Source: Paraphysoderma sedebokerense (lineage: Eukaryota; Blastocladiomycota; Physodermatomycetes; Physodermatales; Physodermataceae). Taken from it: 64,000 nucleotides of DNA. The notes under the pieces were generated by a model. The model did no database searches, had not been told where the DNA came from, and saw nothing but the letters and a program-made list of their open reading frames with translations. Positions 52,283-64,000 of this stretch are shown piece by piece (position 1 is the stretch's first letter; each line of letters starts with the position of its first letter). The position numbers and the translations under genes were made by a program. Location of the stretch: positions 62,001 through 126,000 of the forward strand of contig JAHLJZ010000046.1 of NCBI GenBank assembly GCA_025602915.1, in the 5' to 3' direction.

Positions 52283-52841
52283 CCGAAAGATCCAGAATCC
52301 AGACGAGGCTGTTCCTTTGATGGCGCAAAAGTGAACAAATTTTTTTGTTGACGTGTCTCAATTGGATTTGGCTATTCATCATCACAACTGAACTAACGGT
52401 TTAAAAAGTTAGATCCAGTAAATCGACTAGTTGTTTGGAAACAGTCCATATATCTTAGAAAATTCTTCGCACAATTGTATTATTTACATTTGTATACACC
52501 AGTAATTACATTGATGAATCGATTTAACTAGTCACGACAATCCATGCCGCCTACTTGTTCATTGCCCGCAACTTCGGCAAAAGATGATAAACATAAATCG
52601 TGGTAAACAACATAACAACATAGCCGTAACAAGCTTGAATCACAATGAACTAGATGCATCGAAATATTGACCAAACTTGTGAAATACGATAGTGAAAAAT
52701 AAGTATAATTAAATGACATCGAAAGAGGGATGGATACGAATAGGTCGTGACAGTATTTAAATATTGTTGAGGGATAAAGGGATAAATAGGATAAAATAAT
52801 AATTTGTTTGAAAATCGTGATGTTCATCAATTATAATAAAT
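52283..52841. other. Intergenic between HUT1 and the GDP-mannose dehydratase
   Basis: HUT1 promoter and the 3' flank of the dehydratase, AT-rich. No gene recognised. Confidence 0.45.
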
Positions 52842-54986
<2,145 letters not shown>

Positions 54987-55603
54987 CTTGGCGAGGAAAA
55001 TCTGGGAGAATATGGGGTGATTCTGAGTGACGACTGATGGCAAAACACAGCAGTGCGAGGGGAATGTAGGTGGAGATGAATACAAGATAAAAGAGGACTG
55101 GATGTGGTGAGATGATTTCCCCTGGGTTCCCACAAGCGCGCAGAGTCGCAGTTGAACCAAACGCGTCCATTTTCCCTCTCTGCCTATTGTCCTCGTTCCC
55201 CGGCATTGTTCCCTCCCTCTGCCACTCTCCTCCACGCGTTCCCTCTTGCACTGATACTCTCATTACACTGGAATTCAATGAATGTGTGTTTTATTTCTGT
55301 ACATTGACATGAATCCAAACATACTCGTGCATCCCACACCTACTCCCCTTCACTTTGTCCAAGAAACCACTATGGTACAATTTAGGATCCCACAAGGATC
55401 CCTCTATGCATCTAAAAATTTCACAGCTCTAGACAACGCTGCATCAAAGTTCAACTAAATATGGGTATAGAACGAAACCGAAAAAGAAAAACACAGTCAA
55501 AACATCGCCATCGACTTCAGCATATGGTACAGGACGCATTCACAAAATAGGGTTAGCTAGGATACAATGCAAATCTATGCAAGACATCTTCTGTGAGAAA
55601 CAT
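54987..55603. other. Intergenic region upstream of the dehydratase
   Basis: Promoter of the dehydratase and 3' flank of the first tandem family gene. Small open frames overlap the dehydratase leader; none is convincing. Confidence 0.45.
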
Positions 55604-56813
55604 TCAAATCGGATTTCGTACAGATATCAAATGCCCAATTTTCTTGTCTAGCTTTTGCTTTTTGGTATTTAGACTGGCTGCCTTCCTACGACTGACACCA
55701 ATAGCTGACACGACCAGGTCAGTTATTTGACTGGAAAGCGTGCAGAACAATTCTTCCCTTGATTTTTGTAAATACCTGAGAACTATTGAAGACGAAAAAT
55801 AAAATTAGACTCGTTAGTGATCAAAAGAAAGAGACGAAATGCGAGGAAATGGTGAAAGAGAATTCTTACCAGGCTGAACTTCAGCTGTCTTTGTCCTCGC
55901 AGGCTGCTTTAAAATGCCGACTTCAGCAAACTGAGTCTTCCTCCTCTTCTCTATCAGTTCAACAATATCTTTTTCTTGCTCGGTTTCTTCCCGTTTCCTC
56001 TTCAAAGATGGAGACAAAGAACCCAATCGGAGAGCATTAATGCTAGGGGATGGAGGGGAAGGTGGGGGAGAAGGCGGTGATAAAGATGAAGATACAGAAG
56101 GGAAAGGAATTTTATGGATGGAAGCAACCTCTTCATCTGATAATGTCGAGAAAGGAATGATAACCGGATCGGAAGTATCGGCGGGCGAACTGGTCGAGGA
56201 ACGTGAGGGCGTGAACAGGGATGAAGGGTTACATGATATGGAGGGGGATGATACACAGGATTCTACTATTTCGTTCATTTTTTTACTATTTAATTTGTTA
56301 TGAGATTTTTTTATCTTGGATTTCTTCTTGATACTTCCATTTTTCTTACTGACTTTTCGGAGCGGACAGTGCCCAAGTTTGGAGTCTAATTTTGTTTCAT
56401 GGACCAGGAACCAAAAAAAAAATTTTTTAATCAGCGACACAATTATAAATTATCATCCGTTAACTCAAATCTGAAATTCTCATCAACAGATACCAAAGAG
56501 TTTTTAAAAGATAGAGAAACTTACAATGCTGAACCAATTTTGGTACCACTACGGTTTTCACCACCCCGTTCACTAATTTCTCCAACTTGTATTTCCCACT
56601 CCACTTGTACTTGCTTTCCGTTTCTTGATCATCTTTGGTTTTGGTTACATTGGATTTACAATGCACCATTACCCTAGATATCTGCTGAACGAGTTCTCCG
56701 TCTACGACGATAATTTCGAAACGTAGAGAACTAGGTCGTGGGATGAACGATTTTTTGGGGATGGTGCCCACGTTTAATTTTTTGAGACTCTGGTCGGCAG
56801 AAATTTGGGACAT
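55604..56813 (-). CDS. Family X protein A (tandem family, unrecognised)
   Basis: Exons on the minus strand: 56813-56525, 56385-55870, 55782-55604, giving 327 aa. Two phase-1 introns: T|gtaag joined to AC (Tyr), then G|gt. N-terminal region (SLRFEIIVVDGELVQQI, VVKTVVVPKLVQHY) is the only part that looks folded, with beta-type alternation. The middle exon is Lys/Ser/Pro-rich and probably disordered, with PPSPPPSPPSPS and a basic patch (KRKREE, EKRRKTQFAEVGIL) suggesting nuclear location. The last exon encodes a helix: LRYLQKSREELFCTLSSQI, later LNTKKQKLDKKIGHLI. It shares gene structure and the tail pattern with members B and C and with the gene at 1-1660. Function unknown; possibly a nuclear or chromatin protein, but that is inference from composition only. 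Confidence 0.72.
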
Positions 56814-58242
56814 CGTAGAGTACAGCCCAAGAGACGAATGATAGAGAGATGCGGTATTACAGAGGATAATGCACAAAAGAAAAAAGTAGTCGACGAGATG
56901 TAAAGGGGGAGGGATGATTTTGGAGGGGTGACTTGAGCTCCAAAAAAACGAGGGGTCAAAAGGGAGAAGCGTGATTCGAGAGGCTGCTTGGAGGGCAGGA
57001 TAGACGAGGGACGGGGAGAGAGAGACGAGGATGAGGGAGGAGGGGGGAGATGAGGTCGGTTGGGAGGGAATGTCGACGGAGGGTCAGATATATGAAAAGA
57101 TGGAGGTGTCGGAAGGGACGAAAAGACTAAAAATTTTCGGGTGTGCCCTTGGAGCCGCATCCACAATCGTTCTATTTGGTTCACCCGTTCACCATTGTTG
57201 TCGCGTCGTTCACTCTTGCGATTTAATTGTCGCCGCAAAACATCTCAAACTCTCTCCCTGTTCTAGAGTCCGCTCTCCTGCGCACTTTGCATATCATCTA
57301 CATTGATACCTTTTCTTCCACTGCTCAACTAATAATGAGTTTCTCCATACCCCACACTCTTGTGTTTTCATCTCACGGGCAAAGTCAGTCCAAAATAATA
57401 CATGTTTGCAATTTTAAATCTCTTTTCGCCTCATTCCAACATCCACCCATATCATCCATCCAACAATCCACAGGGCCACCATACCCCATCGACCATAACT
57501 ATACTCTAAACCATGTTCAAATTTTCAATCAAACCCGCTAAATGCACTCCACGGTCCACTTTGCGTCTCATGAGGTGTAAATGTCTACTGACGTTCATCA
57601 CGCAATGCCGCCCCCATGTGGTACGGCGTGTGTCAAATCCACCTGACACCAACAATGCCAAAAATCAGGTTCACAGTCTGTTCACTCTGTGTTCACCATG
57701 GAACTCGATACGCCCATCGAAACCATACATGTTTGATGTTATGAGGTTTACTCCTGCCATGCCTGCCAAGCTCTACGTCACGGCATTTTCGGGAATCGGG
57801 ATGATATTTCACGCAGGTTTCCACAGTTAGGAACTTGGAGTTTAATAATGAACGAAAAAGCAGGATCGAGGGAAAGTTATCGATGGATGGTAGTTGATGC
57901 ATAGTTGATGTGGTACTTTGGATGGTTTGTAGCCTCGACTGGTAAGTTTAAAAAAAAGTTACTATGATTACGTGCTAGTTTTTTGATGACGTACGTTTGC
58001 ATCATAAGATGATTGATAACTCATCATGGAGAGTGCGATGCAAGGGCAAAGTGCACTGCCGTGTGATTGATGCACCAAATGAAAAGGAATTCACTGAAGA
58101 AAAACAGAGTATATTAACCGTTTTACCGGTACATGGTGATCCAAAAATAATAAACACGATTAAAGACGAACTAAAGTTCCTATCTGAAAATGTACATAAA
58201 TCTACAATACAATATATACAACAAAAAATTTTTTGGCCACGT
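56814..58242. other. Spacer of about 1.4 kb between tandem family members A and B
   Basis: Holds the promoter of member A with G-rich lines (gggagaga-like) and, at the distal end, a short plus-strand frame described separately. Nothing else recognised. Confidence 0.45.
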
Positions 58243-58251
58243 TTAACTTGA
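58009..58251 (+). CDS. Short frame, possibly a FLYWCH-type zinc-finger remnant
   Basis: About 80 codons from the ATG at 58009 to the stop at 58251, overlapping the end of family X gene B on the other strand. The start SSWRVRCKGKVHCRVIDAP and a later LPVHGDP recall the WRC...C...H spacing of FLYWCH zinc fingers, which are often derived from MULE transposases and common in some Mucoromycota. The second His of the finger is missing, the remainder (LKFLSENVHKSTIQYIQQK) is helical and not recognised, and there is no splice evidence. It may be a transposase-derived fragment or chance. Confidence 0.3.
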   Translation: MIDNSSWRVRCKGKVHCRVIDAPNEKEFTEEKQSILTVLPVHGDPKIINTIKDELKFLSENVHKSTIQYIQQKIFWPRLT

Positions 58252-59348
58252 ACTTAAAGGAGACGGGTGAATGGCTTTGATTTGTTTCTTTAGTTTCTCT
58301 TGATGATGTTTTATCTTGGTAGCTTTAGTTGATAGTATATTTGGTTTGGATAAAGAATTTGAGAGTTTGTTCATGTATTGATCGAGATTCAGCAGCAGAT
58401 CGTCACGGCAACGTTGGAGGTAACTTGGGGCTGATGGAATGGGTAAAAAATTTGGCGTTAGACAAGTTGCAATGAGAATCAGCCATAAAAAGTACGCAAG
58501 GAGAACAGAAAGAAGAGACTGTGAATGAATGTAGCAACATACCATTTTCAGGTGTGATAAAAGTACCGCCATTCGAGTCCCCAGCCAAATTCGCCCTTCG
58601 TTTCGCGGAAGGGCTTTGAATGGAGCTTTCCTCTGACGTTGTTTCATTTCGCTTTCGTTTCTTACATTTCTTTGGCTTGCCGTTACTTTTAGATTTACCA
58701 CTAGACGTCCTTGATTTGGCGGTTTCCGAAGACTTCTCTGTGGGGCTTGCTGGTGGCGAAGGAAAATAGGACTTGCGTGCATTTACAATGATTTTTGGTG
58801 ATAATGGGGTAGAAGGATGAAGAGGTTGACTAGATATGACAACAGGAGATGGAATCTCCAAAGTTTCGTCTTTCTTCTCTTCTGGGTTTTCTTGGCCCAT
58901 GTCGTTTTCGGAGGAGTCAACGGTCACTGTCGGGGTGGTGACTTTGATGGTCATTGACTTTGATTTAGAATTTTTCTTAGACTTTGTACTGTTCTTCATT
59001 TTTGTGTTTCTTCGTTGATTCGTCTTTTTGAGTATCAATTTAGAAATCCGTTCTAATCGCTCATCACCTGATTCCTTGTCTATGTAACAAAACGTTAATT
59101 TATCGCATGAATATCAAAAGAGATATAAACCAAGACTTACATTTATGGTATAATTTTGGAATAACATAATGATCAATAATACGTTTTGACTTTTTCCTTG
59201 ACTTCCGGACACTCAAATTTGTGCCGTTCGAGGAATCGGTATTTTCGGGCTTGGACTTTTCGGTTGCCATTTTAAAATCGTTATAGTCGCTGAGTTCGTA
59301 GCGCAGGTTACTTGGTTTAGAATGAAGAGAGGAAACTTCCAAAGACAT
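58243..59348 (-). CDS. Family X protein B (tandem family, unrecognised)
   Basis: Exons on the minus strand: 59348-59141, 59079-58543, 58430-58243, giving 310 aa. Introns are at the same places and phases as in A and C. N-terminus is short and polar; the conserved piece is IIDHYVIPKLYHKYKESGDE (Tyr made across the intron), then ERLERISKLILKKTNQRRN. The middle is Lys/Ser-rich with PSPPASP and a basic patch (KKCKKRKRNE, SPSAKRRANLAG). The tail is PSYLQRCRDDLLLNLDQYMN, ending KIKHHQEKLKKQIKAI. The very high Lys/Ser content fits a nuclear, phosphorylated, largely disordered protein; that is inference. The stop overlaps a short opposite-strand frame by 9 bases. Confidence 0.7.
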
Positions 59349-60307
59349 TGTGGCGATATAAATCACAGAGTAAACTAGCTGTGCGGCAACGGATTCTTAC
59401 GAAAGGCTGTTTTCTACACAGTCGTTCTGATGGTGCGTTGCTGAATGCAGAATTCTGACAGTTAGCCTCGGCCGGGTAGTCTGTCGGTCAGAAGCAAAAC
59501 CAAGGGTAAGGAAAATATGAGAAATATGTGTCTGAATGTTTTAGGGACGAGAGTTGTGCAGAGACTTCAAATCCAGAGACATTTAATCAAAACGGCCTTA
59601 TGTAAGAAACTCGGGATGAGCTTAAGAACGAGTGAACGGGCGATGGAGATTCTGTGAATGACGGATCAAATTTCGTGCAGAACTCGCAGCGTGGCTCGGT
59701 CAACCTTTTTTCCAGCTTCATTCATGGACTGACATGAAAGCTCATTTTCTCTTTGTGCAATGATGGCAGTAGAACGCCTCCTACTGAGAATTCTTCATCA
59801 GAGGTCCATGAGATTGTTATTCTTCTAATTGCGTTCTCACACCTCATTTGGGGCAGGTCTCAATACTCCGACTTGCAACAATCACCCTCCAGTAGCGCCA
59901 TCATGAACGCTTTTAAAAGGGTGCACAACAAGGACGTTGTGGCAACAATCAAATTCGTATAACCTTCAGCGGGGTAGTTCAGTTATCACCGTTTGTGAGA
60001 CCTCATAAAGTAAAAGGCGGGTGCACCAAAGTCATATTTAAGATGCATGCCGGGAAGAATGCGTGGTGGCACTGAAATCTAATTGATCTGCTCAAATGTG
60101 TCTGCGCGTTTGGCGCACGCATCAAGCCATCTGAACAATCTTCATTTGATGATAAATAATAGGCATATATTGAGTCAATTCACATAGGTTGAGGGGCATT
60201 ATTCTTACAAATCAGTTTCTGCCAAGAATACAGGGTATAGCTCGATTGTAATGATTATATAACAAATTAGAAAACATACATCTACATACAATAATTCATA
60301 ACTTTCT
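59349..60307. other. Spacer of about 1 kb between tandem family members B and C
   Basis: Promoter of B and 3' flank of C. A tRNA-like line at 59970 (ggggtagttcagttatcacc) was checked and rejected. No gene recognised. Confidence 0.45.
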
Positions 60308-61509
60308 TTACAGATCCGCTCTAACAGTCACTAAACACTGCACCCTCTTTTCTAGCTTCTCTTGCCTCGTTTTTAGTTTGGAAGCCTTGGATGTGGATTG
60401 CCCTATCTGTGATACAGAGAGATCAGTGATCTCCCTAGTGATAGTCAACAATAAAGATTCCCTCGACTTTTGTAATCGGGATTTTGCTAAATGAAATATC
60501 CACAGTCAGAACGGAGATTCCATAAAAATAAAAATTTGATTTGAGAGGTACGAACCAAGTTCTAATGGGATCGTTTGCTTCAATCGCAAAGTACCGGCCT
60601 CTGCGATATTGCTCTTTCGTTTTTTTTGTATGGTTCTAGCTGGAGATCCCGAGTTAGTTTGGTGCCGCCTCCTCTTTTTCGGTCGGGGTGAAGATTTGCT
60701 CTGACTGACACTAGGGCTTTGGACTTTTAAGTTGTCAACCTTGGACGGTGGTGAAGGGGGCGGTGAAAGAGGTGAAGCTTTATTGGAAGCTTGGTCAGAC
60801 GTCTTTCCTGAGAGCGAAGTCTCCTGGGTTCCCGAATTGGCGTGGCTTGTGTGCAACGGTTTGGCAGTGCTAATTGAAACTAAAGATGAGTTGGTGGATG
60901 TGAATGTTGCTGTGCTGGTAGTAGATTTAGAAGAGCGCTTTTTAGATTTTTTTATGTTCTTTTTCTGTTTAGTTGGTCTTTTCTTGATCGTTTTCGCCAC
61001 TCGTTGCAAATATTCTTCATTTGAATTCTCATCTGGCAAAAATAAAGTCAAAAAAGGTAGAAAAGACAAAAGTTAGACATGCACACATTTCATTGAAAAG
61101 AGGCCTTTAAGTAGTAACTATCATGCGCTCGTTTTTGCCTTTAAATACCATTGGAGGGATCCCGTTGCTAGGATGAAACAAAAGTCATCGCACCACTGCT
61201 CTCGTCACAAGAATCCGAAAAGTACAAGGAAAATAATCAAATAAAAAGATATCCAGAGAGATACTTACATTTTCTGTATATGTTGGGAAGAACGATGCAC
61301 TTTTTAACACTGTTGGCCGCATCAGTTTTGACTCTGAGATTCTTTGATTTGGGTTTAGGGCTCAGGACGATTTCATCGAGTTCCGAGAGTTGAGCGAATA
61401 CATTCCATAACTCTGCAGACTCCTCTTCAATGACAGGTAGCAGCTCATTCTTGAGGGAGCTAGATTTGCGGACGAATCGTTCCGAGAGGAAAGTCGGCGG
61501 GGTAGACAT
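60308..61509 (-). CDS. Family X protein C (tandem family, unrecognised)
   Basis: Exons on the minus strand: 61509-61269, 61032-60556, 60486-60308, giving 298 aa. Same two phase-1 introns as A and B. The N-terminal exon encodes SAELWNVFAQLSELDEIVLS then KKCIVLPNIYRKY (Tyr across the intron) ENSNEEYLQRVAKTIKKR. The middle has a Lys run (QKKNIKKSKKRSSKS), PLSPPPSPPSK and a basic patch (RPKKRRRHQ, IQKKRKSNIAEAGTL). The last exon encodes SRLQKSRESLLLTITREITD and SKASKLKTRQEKLEKRVQCL, closest to member A. Function unknown. It is the most upstream of the three tandem copies; its promoter is shared with no opposite gene that I can support. Confidence 0.72.
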
Positions 61510-63426
61510 GAGGGAGGGATGGGGTATTTTTCGGGGGGGAATGGCAGTCCGGTCGTCGCAGAAGAGAGAGGGAGGGGTGTGGGTATTGAGGGCGAGTGAG
61601 AAGGAGAGGAGTCTGGAGGGAATAGAGACTGAGTGGAGAGGTGGAGAGATGGGAGGGATGGAGAGGAGGGTGAATGCGAGCGTGAGTGTGGACGGGACAA
61701 GAGGGCATTGAGGCGCACGTCAACCGGCCCAAATGCATTCTGCGCGCGCATTGTCTGCCCATCCCACCAATCGGCTGTCCCTCCGCTCATTGGCTTCGCT
61801 CAGAAATATACATGGCCGTAGATGGAACTCTGAGGTGCGGAATTCAATGTCTTGCCCTATTGTCCTCCATTGTCCTCCGCTGTGGCTCCCCTCCCACACA
61901 CAATCACTGACCCTGGCTTGTTCAGTTCCCTTCATTCTTGAATTCTTCTCCTCCAGCTTATCCTATACCTCTTGTTCTCAACGTTCTCTTGGCTTGACTA
62001 TGTTGGGAGGCGATGAGCGCCAGCACTTTATTCCCTATCCACTGCCAAGAAAGCGAAAAGTCTGTCCTCTACCCTCAGAGTATGTACATAATTGCGATGT
62101 TCTGCGGCCCATTCCGTTTCTCTCTCCATGCAATCTCTGCTCTAGGTGACCTCTAAGAATTCACATTCATCCCCAGCCCTAAATTTAAGCAACTTATTGA
62201 ATACCCTACAAGCCACACATGCCGTACACCAAGATAACACTTCTTTGCCATCGAAGTTTTGCCCCGACTGACGCCAGACGAGGCACTCTAAAGAAGTTTG
62301 GCAAGCAATCCAGCAACCACGACGTGGTGAGTCCTAAAAGAGTTTAAATCAATATAAAGAGACCAACGGAGACGCCAAAAGTAATTGACTTTTCCGTTGT
62401 AAAGCCTACCAAGGCATGGTTTAAGCTACTTTGTATCCTCTGTATTTTCATGACCAGTTTGCAACGTGAGGTGTGGATCTACATTCAAACTAGCAATTGA
62501 TAACTATCCATCATTGGGTCACACTGATCATGAGTTTGAGTCTTTCAATCACTTTGAATCACCCGGTATCCAAAAATAGGTTTCATCAGCCAAACTTTAT
62601 ATTCCCACGTTCAACATCAACTCCTCTTTCATGGAGTACATGCGTGAATCAATAGTTTAGTAAGGCAGTGATCAGAGGCCCCATGAATGAGTAAAAGTAA
62701 GCTTTAATATGTCATGAACTCCATATATATAGATTTTTAACAGGCAATGAATTGATGCATATGATGCCACAAAGGCTTTCATTCAAAGTATGTGCATTGT
62801 ATACTTTTGAGGAACTTAATCACTACGAGACAATACACACCATTCTTGCTCTTGTTTTTTCGGCTGGGACGCGTCTTCGGCAACGGAGGTCACGGAACTA
62901 CTACGGAACCAGCAGCGAAGAAATCAAAAATTTACCCCAAACATCCGTTGCCCGATTTGCACCAAAAAACGAGGTCAAATAAATCAAGGACATCACAAAC
63001 CATTGATGTAGTGATTGTTTGGAGTGTATATTAAGAAATTAGATGTTTCCATCAAACGGTAAAGAAAACGTGTTACTTTTTATTCCATCCATCATATGAT
63101 TATACCCGAACACAATAATTTTTCTTTCATGTAAACTGTGTTTAAATCGACGTTAAAAGAAGAGGCAGTGATAAAAAAATAAAGTGCATACGCAACAAAT
63201 ATAAATAGGAATTATGTATCTACAGTATATTTATGATTCCCATAATGAGATCTATATGTATATCTTTAATTAATAAGTTAAGAGATGAGATGCCTATGAA
63301 ATTGCCAACATGAATGATAAATGCCACAAAGTACGAATTGCAAATATGTAGAATTGAGATTGATCGTGAATTAAACGATGCGGTGAGTTTTGAGCGTGTG
63401 GTGGTGTGCAATATAGATAAGAATCC
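61510..63426. other. Gene-poor stretch of about 1.9 kb
   Basis: G-rich promoter of family X gene C up to about 61900. Candidate small exons on the plus strand (61999-62080 with LPRKRKVCPLPSE before a gtatgt donor; 62220-62328 with ITLLCHRSFAPTDARRGTLK before a gtgagt donor; 62850-63034 with TEPAAKKSKIYPKHPLPDL) have good splice signals but do not join into a protein I recognise. They may be parts of a small gene or a non-coding transcript. Confidence 0.4.
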
Positions 63427-64000
63427 TTAATTGCAAACTTTGTACTTGAAGTAGGTATATTCCGCTTCAAATTTTCTGGATTTGTTGACGACGCCAGCCC
63501 AGCGACCATCTATGTATTATTGGATATATCAATGGATCTGTCAGAGTCTTTCGAATGCACAACAAGATGAACTCAATGGAAAATACGTACCAGCAACTTG
63601 ACTAGCATCCCAAACTCCAAAGTAAATCTTGGAGGGCAATGTAGGGAACATTTTGAATCTGTTGTTTCTTCTTAAAGTGCGGACGTGACGGTTGTTCATG
63701 TACCACCTAAAGCAACAAGGAAATACAAAGGGGACGTATTAGTATTAAACGAACTATCATAACAGGGAAATAGATAAACATACTTGACGTAATTTTTGGT
63801 CCAAACGATCTTGTAAGTATGGAAACCTTTAGACATATCAACGTTCATATTGTGAAAGCCAGCCTGGTTTGTGCAACGAGTATTCGTTAGGGCAATATTA
63901 TCGAATGACAATAAATATTGATAACTTACAGTTCCTCTTCTCCATACTCCTCCAATAAACCAGTTGGTTTGGATTTGGTTTGTTTTCTAAAGAAAAGGGA
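63427..64000 (-). CDS. CRH-type GH16 cell-wall transglycosylase, C-terminal part
   Basis: Partial at the 5' side, which lies beyond 64000. Exons seen on the minus strand: 63986-63930, 63863-63784, 63706-63591, 63509-63427, all in phase. Family stretches: GFHTYKIVWTKNYVKWYMNN, where fungal Crh enzymes have a W-H-x-Y-x-I-x-W-T pattern, then RTLRRNNRFKMFPTLPSKIY, FGVWDASQVADGRWAGV, the usual substrate-cleft strand, and a Cys close to the C-terminus (YKVCN). The catalytic E-I-D-x-E segment would lie upstream, outside the window. Such enzymes link chitin to beta-glucan in the wall. No GPI-signal-like hydrophobic tail follows, so a soluble secreted form is likely. Family sure; subtype moderately. 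Confidence 0.78.

Noticed and set aside
59968-60027. tRNA-like line (ggggtagttcagttatcaccgtttgtgag)
   Set aside because: It resembles an A box and a GTG anticodon loop, but there is no B box (GGTTCGANTCC-like), and neither the acceptor nor the anticodon stem pairs.

Overview
The window looks like nuclear DNA of a filamentous fungus. Nearly every gene is broken by short GT-AG introns (mostly 60-120 bases) with pyrimidine-rich acceptors and ctaac-like branch sites. The proteins include a fungal autophagy-type sterol glucosyltransferase, a Cdc24-type Rho GEF with a C-terminal PB1 domain, an Sgt2 co-chaperone and a CRH-type GH16 wall enzyme. Intron density, a GDP-mannose 4,6-dehydratase and a stand-alone trypsin-like gene suggest an early-diverging (Mucoromycota-grade, perhaps Glomeromycotina-like) fungus; that placement is inference. 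All gene models were spliced by hand, and the phase of every junction was checked.

Layout. 1-1.7 kb: 3' part of an unrecognised gene (family X). 2.3-7.8 kb: GRAM-PH-GRAM sterol glucosyltransferase. 8.2-14.0 kb: full-length MRP-type ABC transporter. 14.2-15.8 kb: Sgt2. 16.9-18.3 kb: secreted HEFAH zinc peptidase. 18.8-20.0 kb (minus): mitochondrial protein with two RRMs. 20.5-22.3 kb: PAF-acetylhydrolase-type lipase. 23.9-26.1 kb: CK1-like kinase with altered catalytic motifs and PPGL repeats. 26.6-29.1 kb: aminopeptidase P. 29.4-31.6 kb (minus): protein disulfide isomerase. 32.3-33.8 kb (minus): mitochondrial inner-membrane protein. 34.0-36.1 kb (minus): His-rich cation diffusion facilitator. 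37.5-40.2 kb: vacuolar-type amino-acid transporter. 41.1-42.8 kb: intronless trypsin-like protease inside a 3.4 kb segment bounded by direct repeats. 44.2-47.9 kb: Cdc24. 48.7-50.7 kb (minus): C3HC zinc-finger protein. 51.0-52.3 kb (minus): HUT1 nucleotide-sugar transporter. 52.8-55.0 kb (minus): GDP-mannose 4,6-dehydratase. 55.6-61.5 kb (minus): three tandem members of family X. 63.4 kb to the end (minus): 3' part of a CRH-like GH16 enzyme.

There are no operons, and neighbours are mostly functionally unrelated. Loose themes are the secretory pathway and glycosylation (PDI, HUT1, GDP-mannose dehydratase, zinc transporter, GH16) and polarity or wall growth (Cdc24, GH16).

The most notable observations are: (1) a divergent four-member family, one copy at the left end and three in tandem on the right, sharing the same two phase-1 introns; (2) two 4-base microexons, one of which restores the second thioredoxin active site of PDI; (3) a trypsin-like gene in a segment flanked by roughly 140-base promoter-like direct repeats; (4) two GC-AG introns in one gene.
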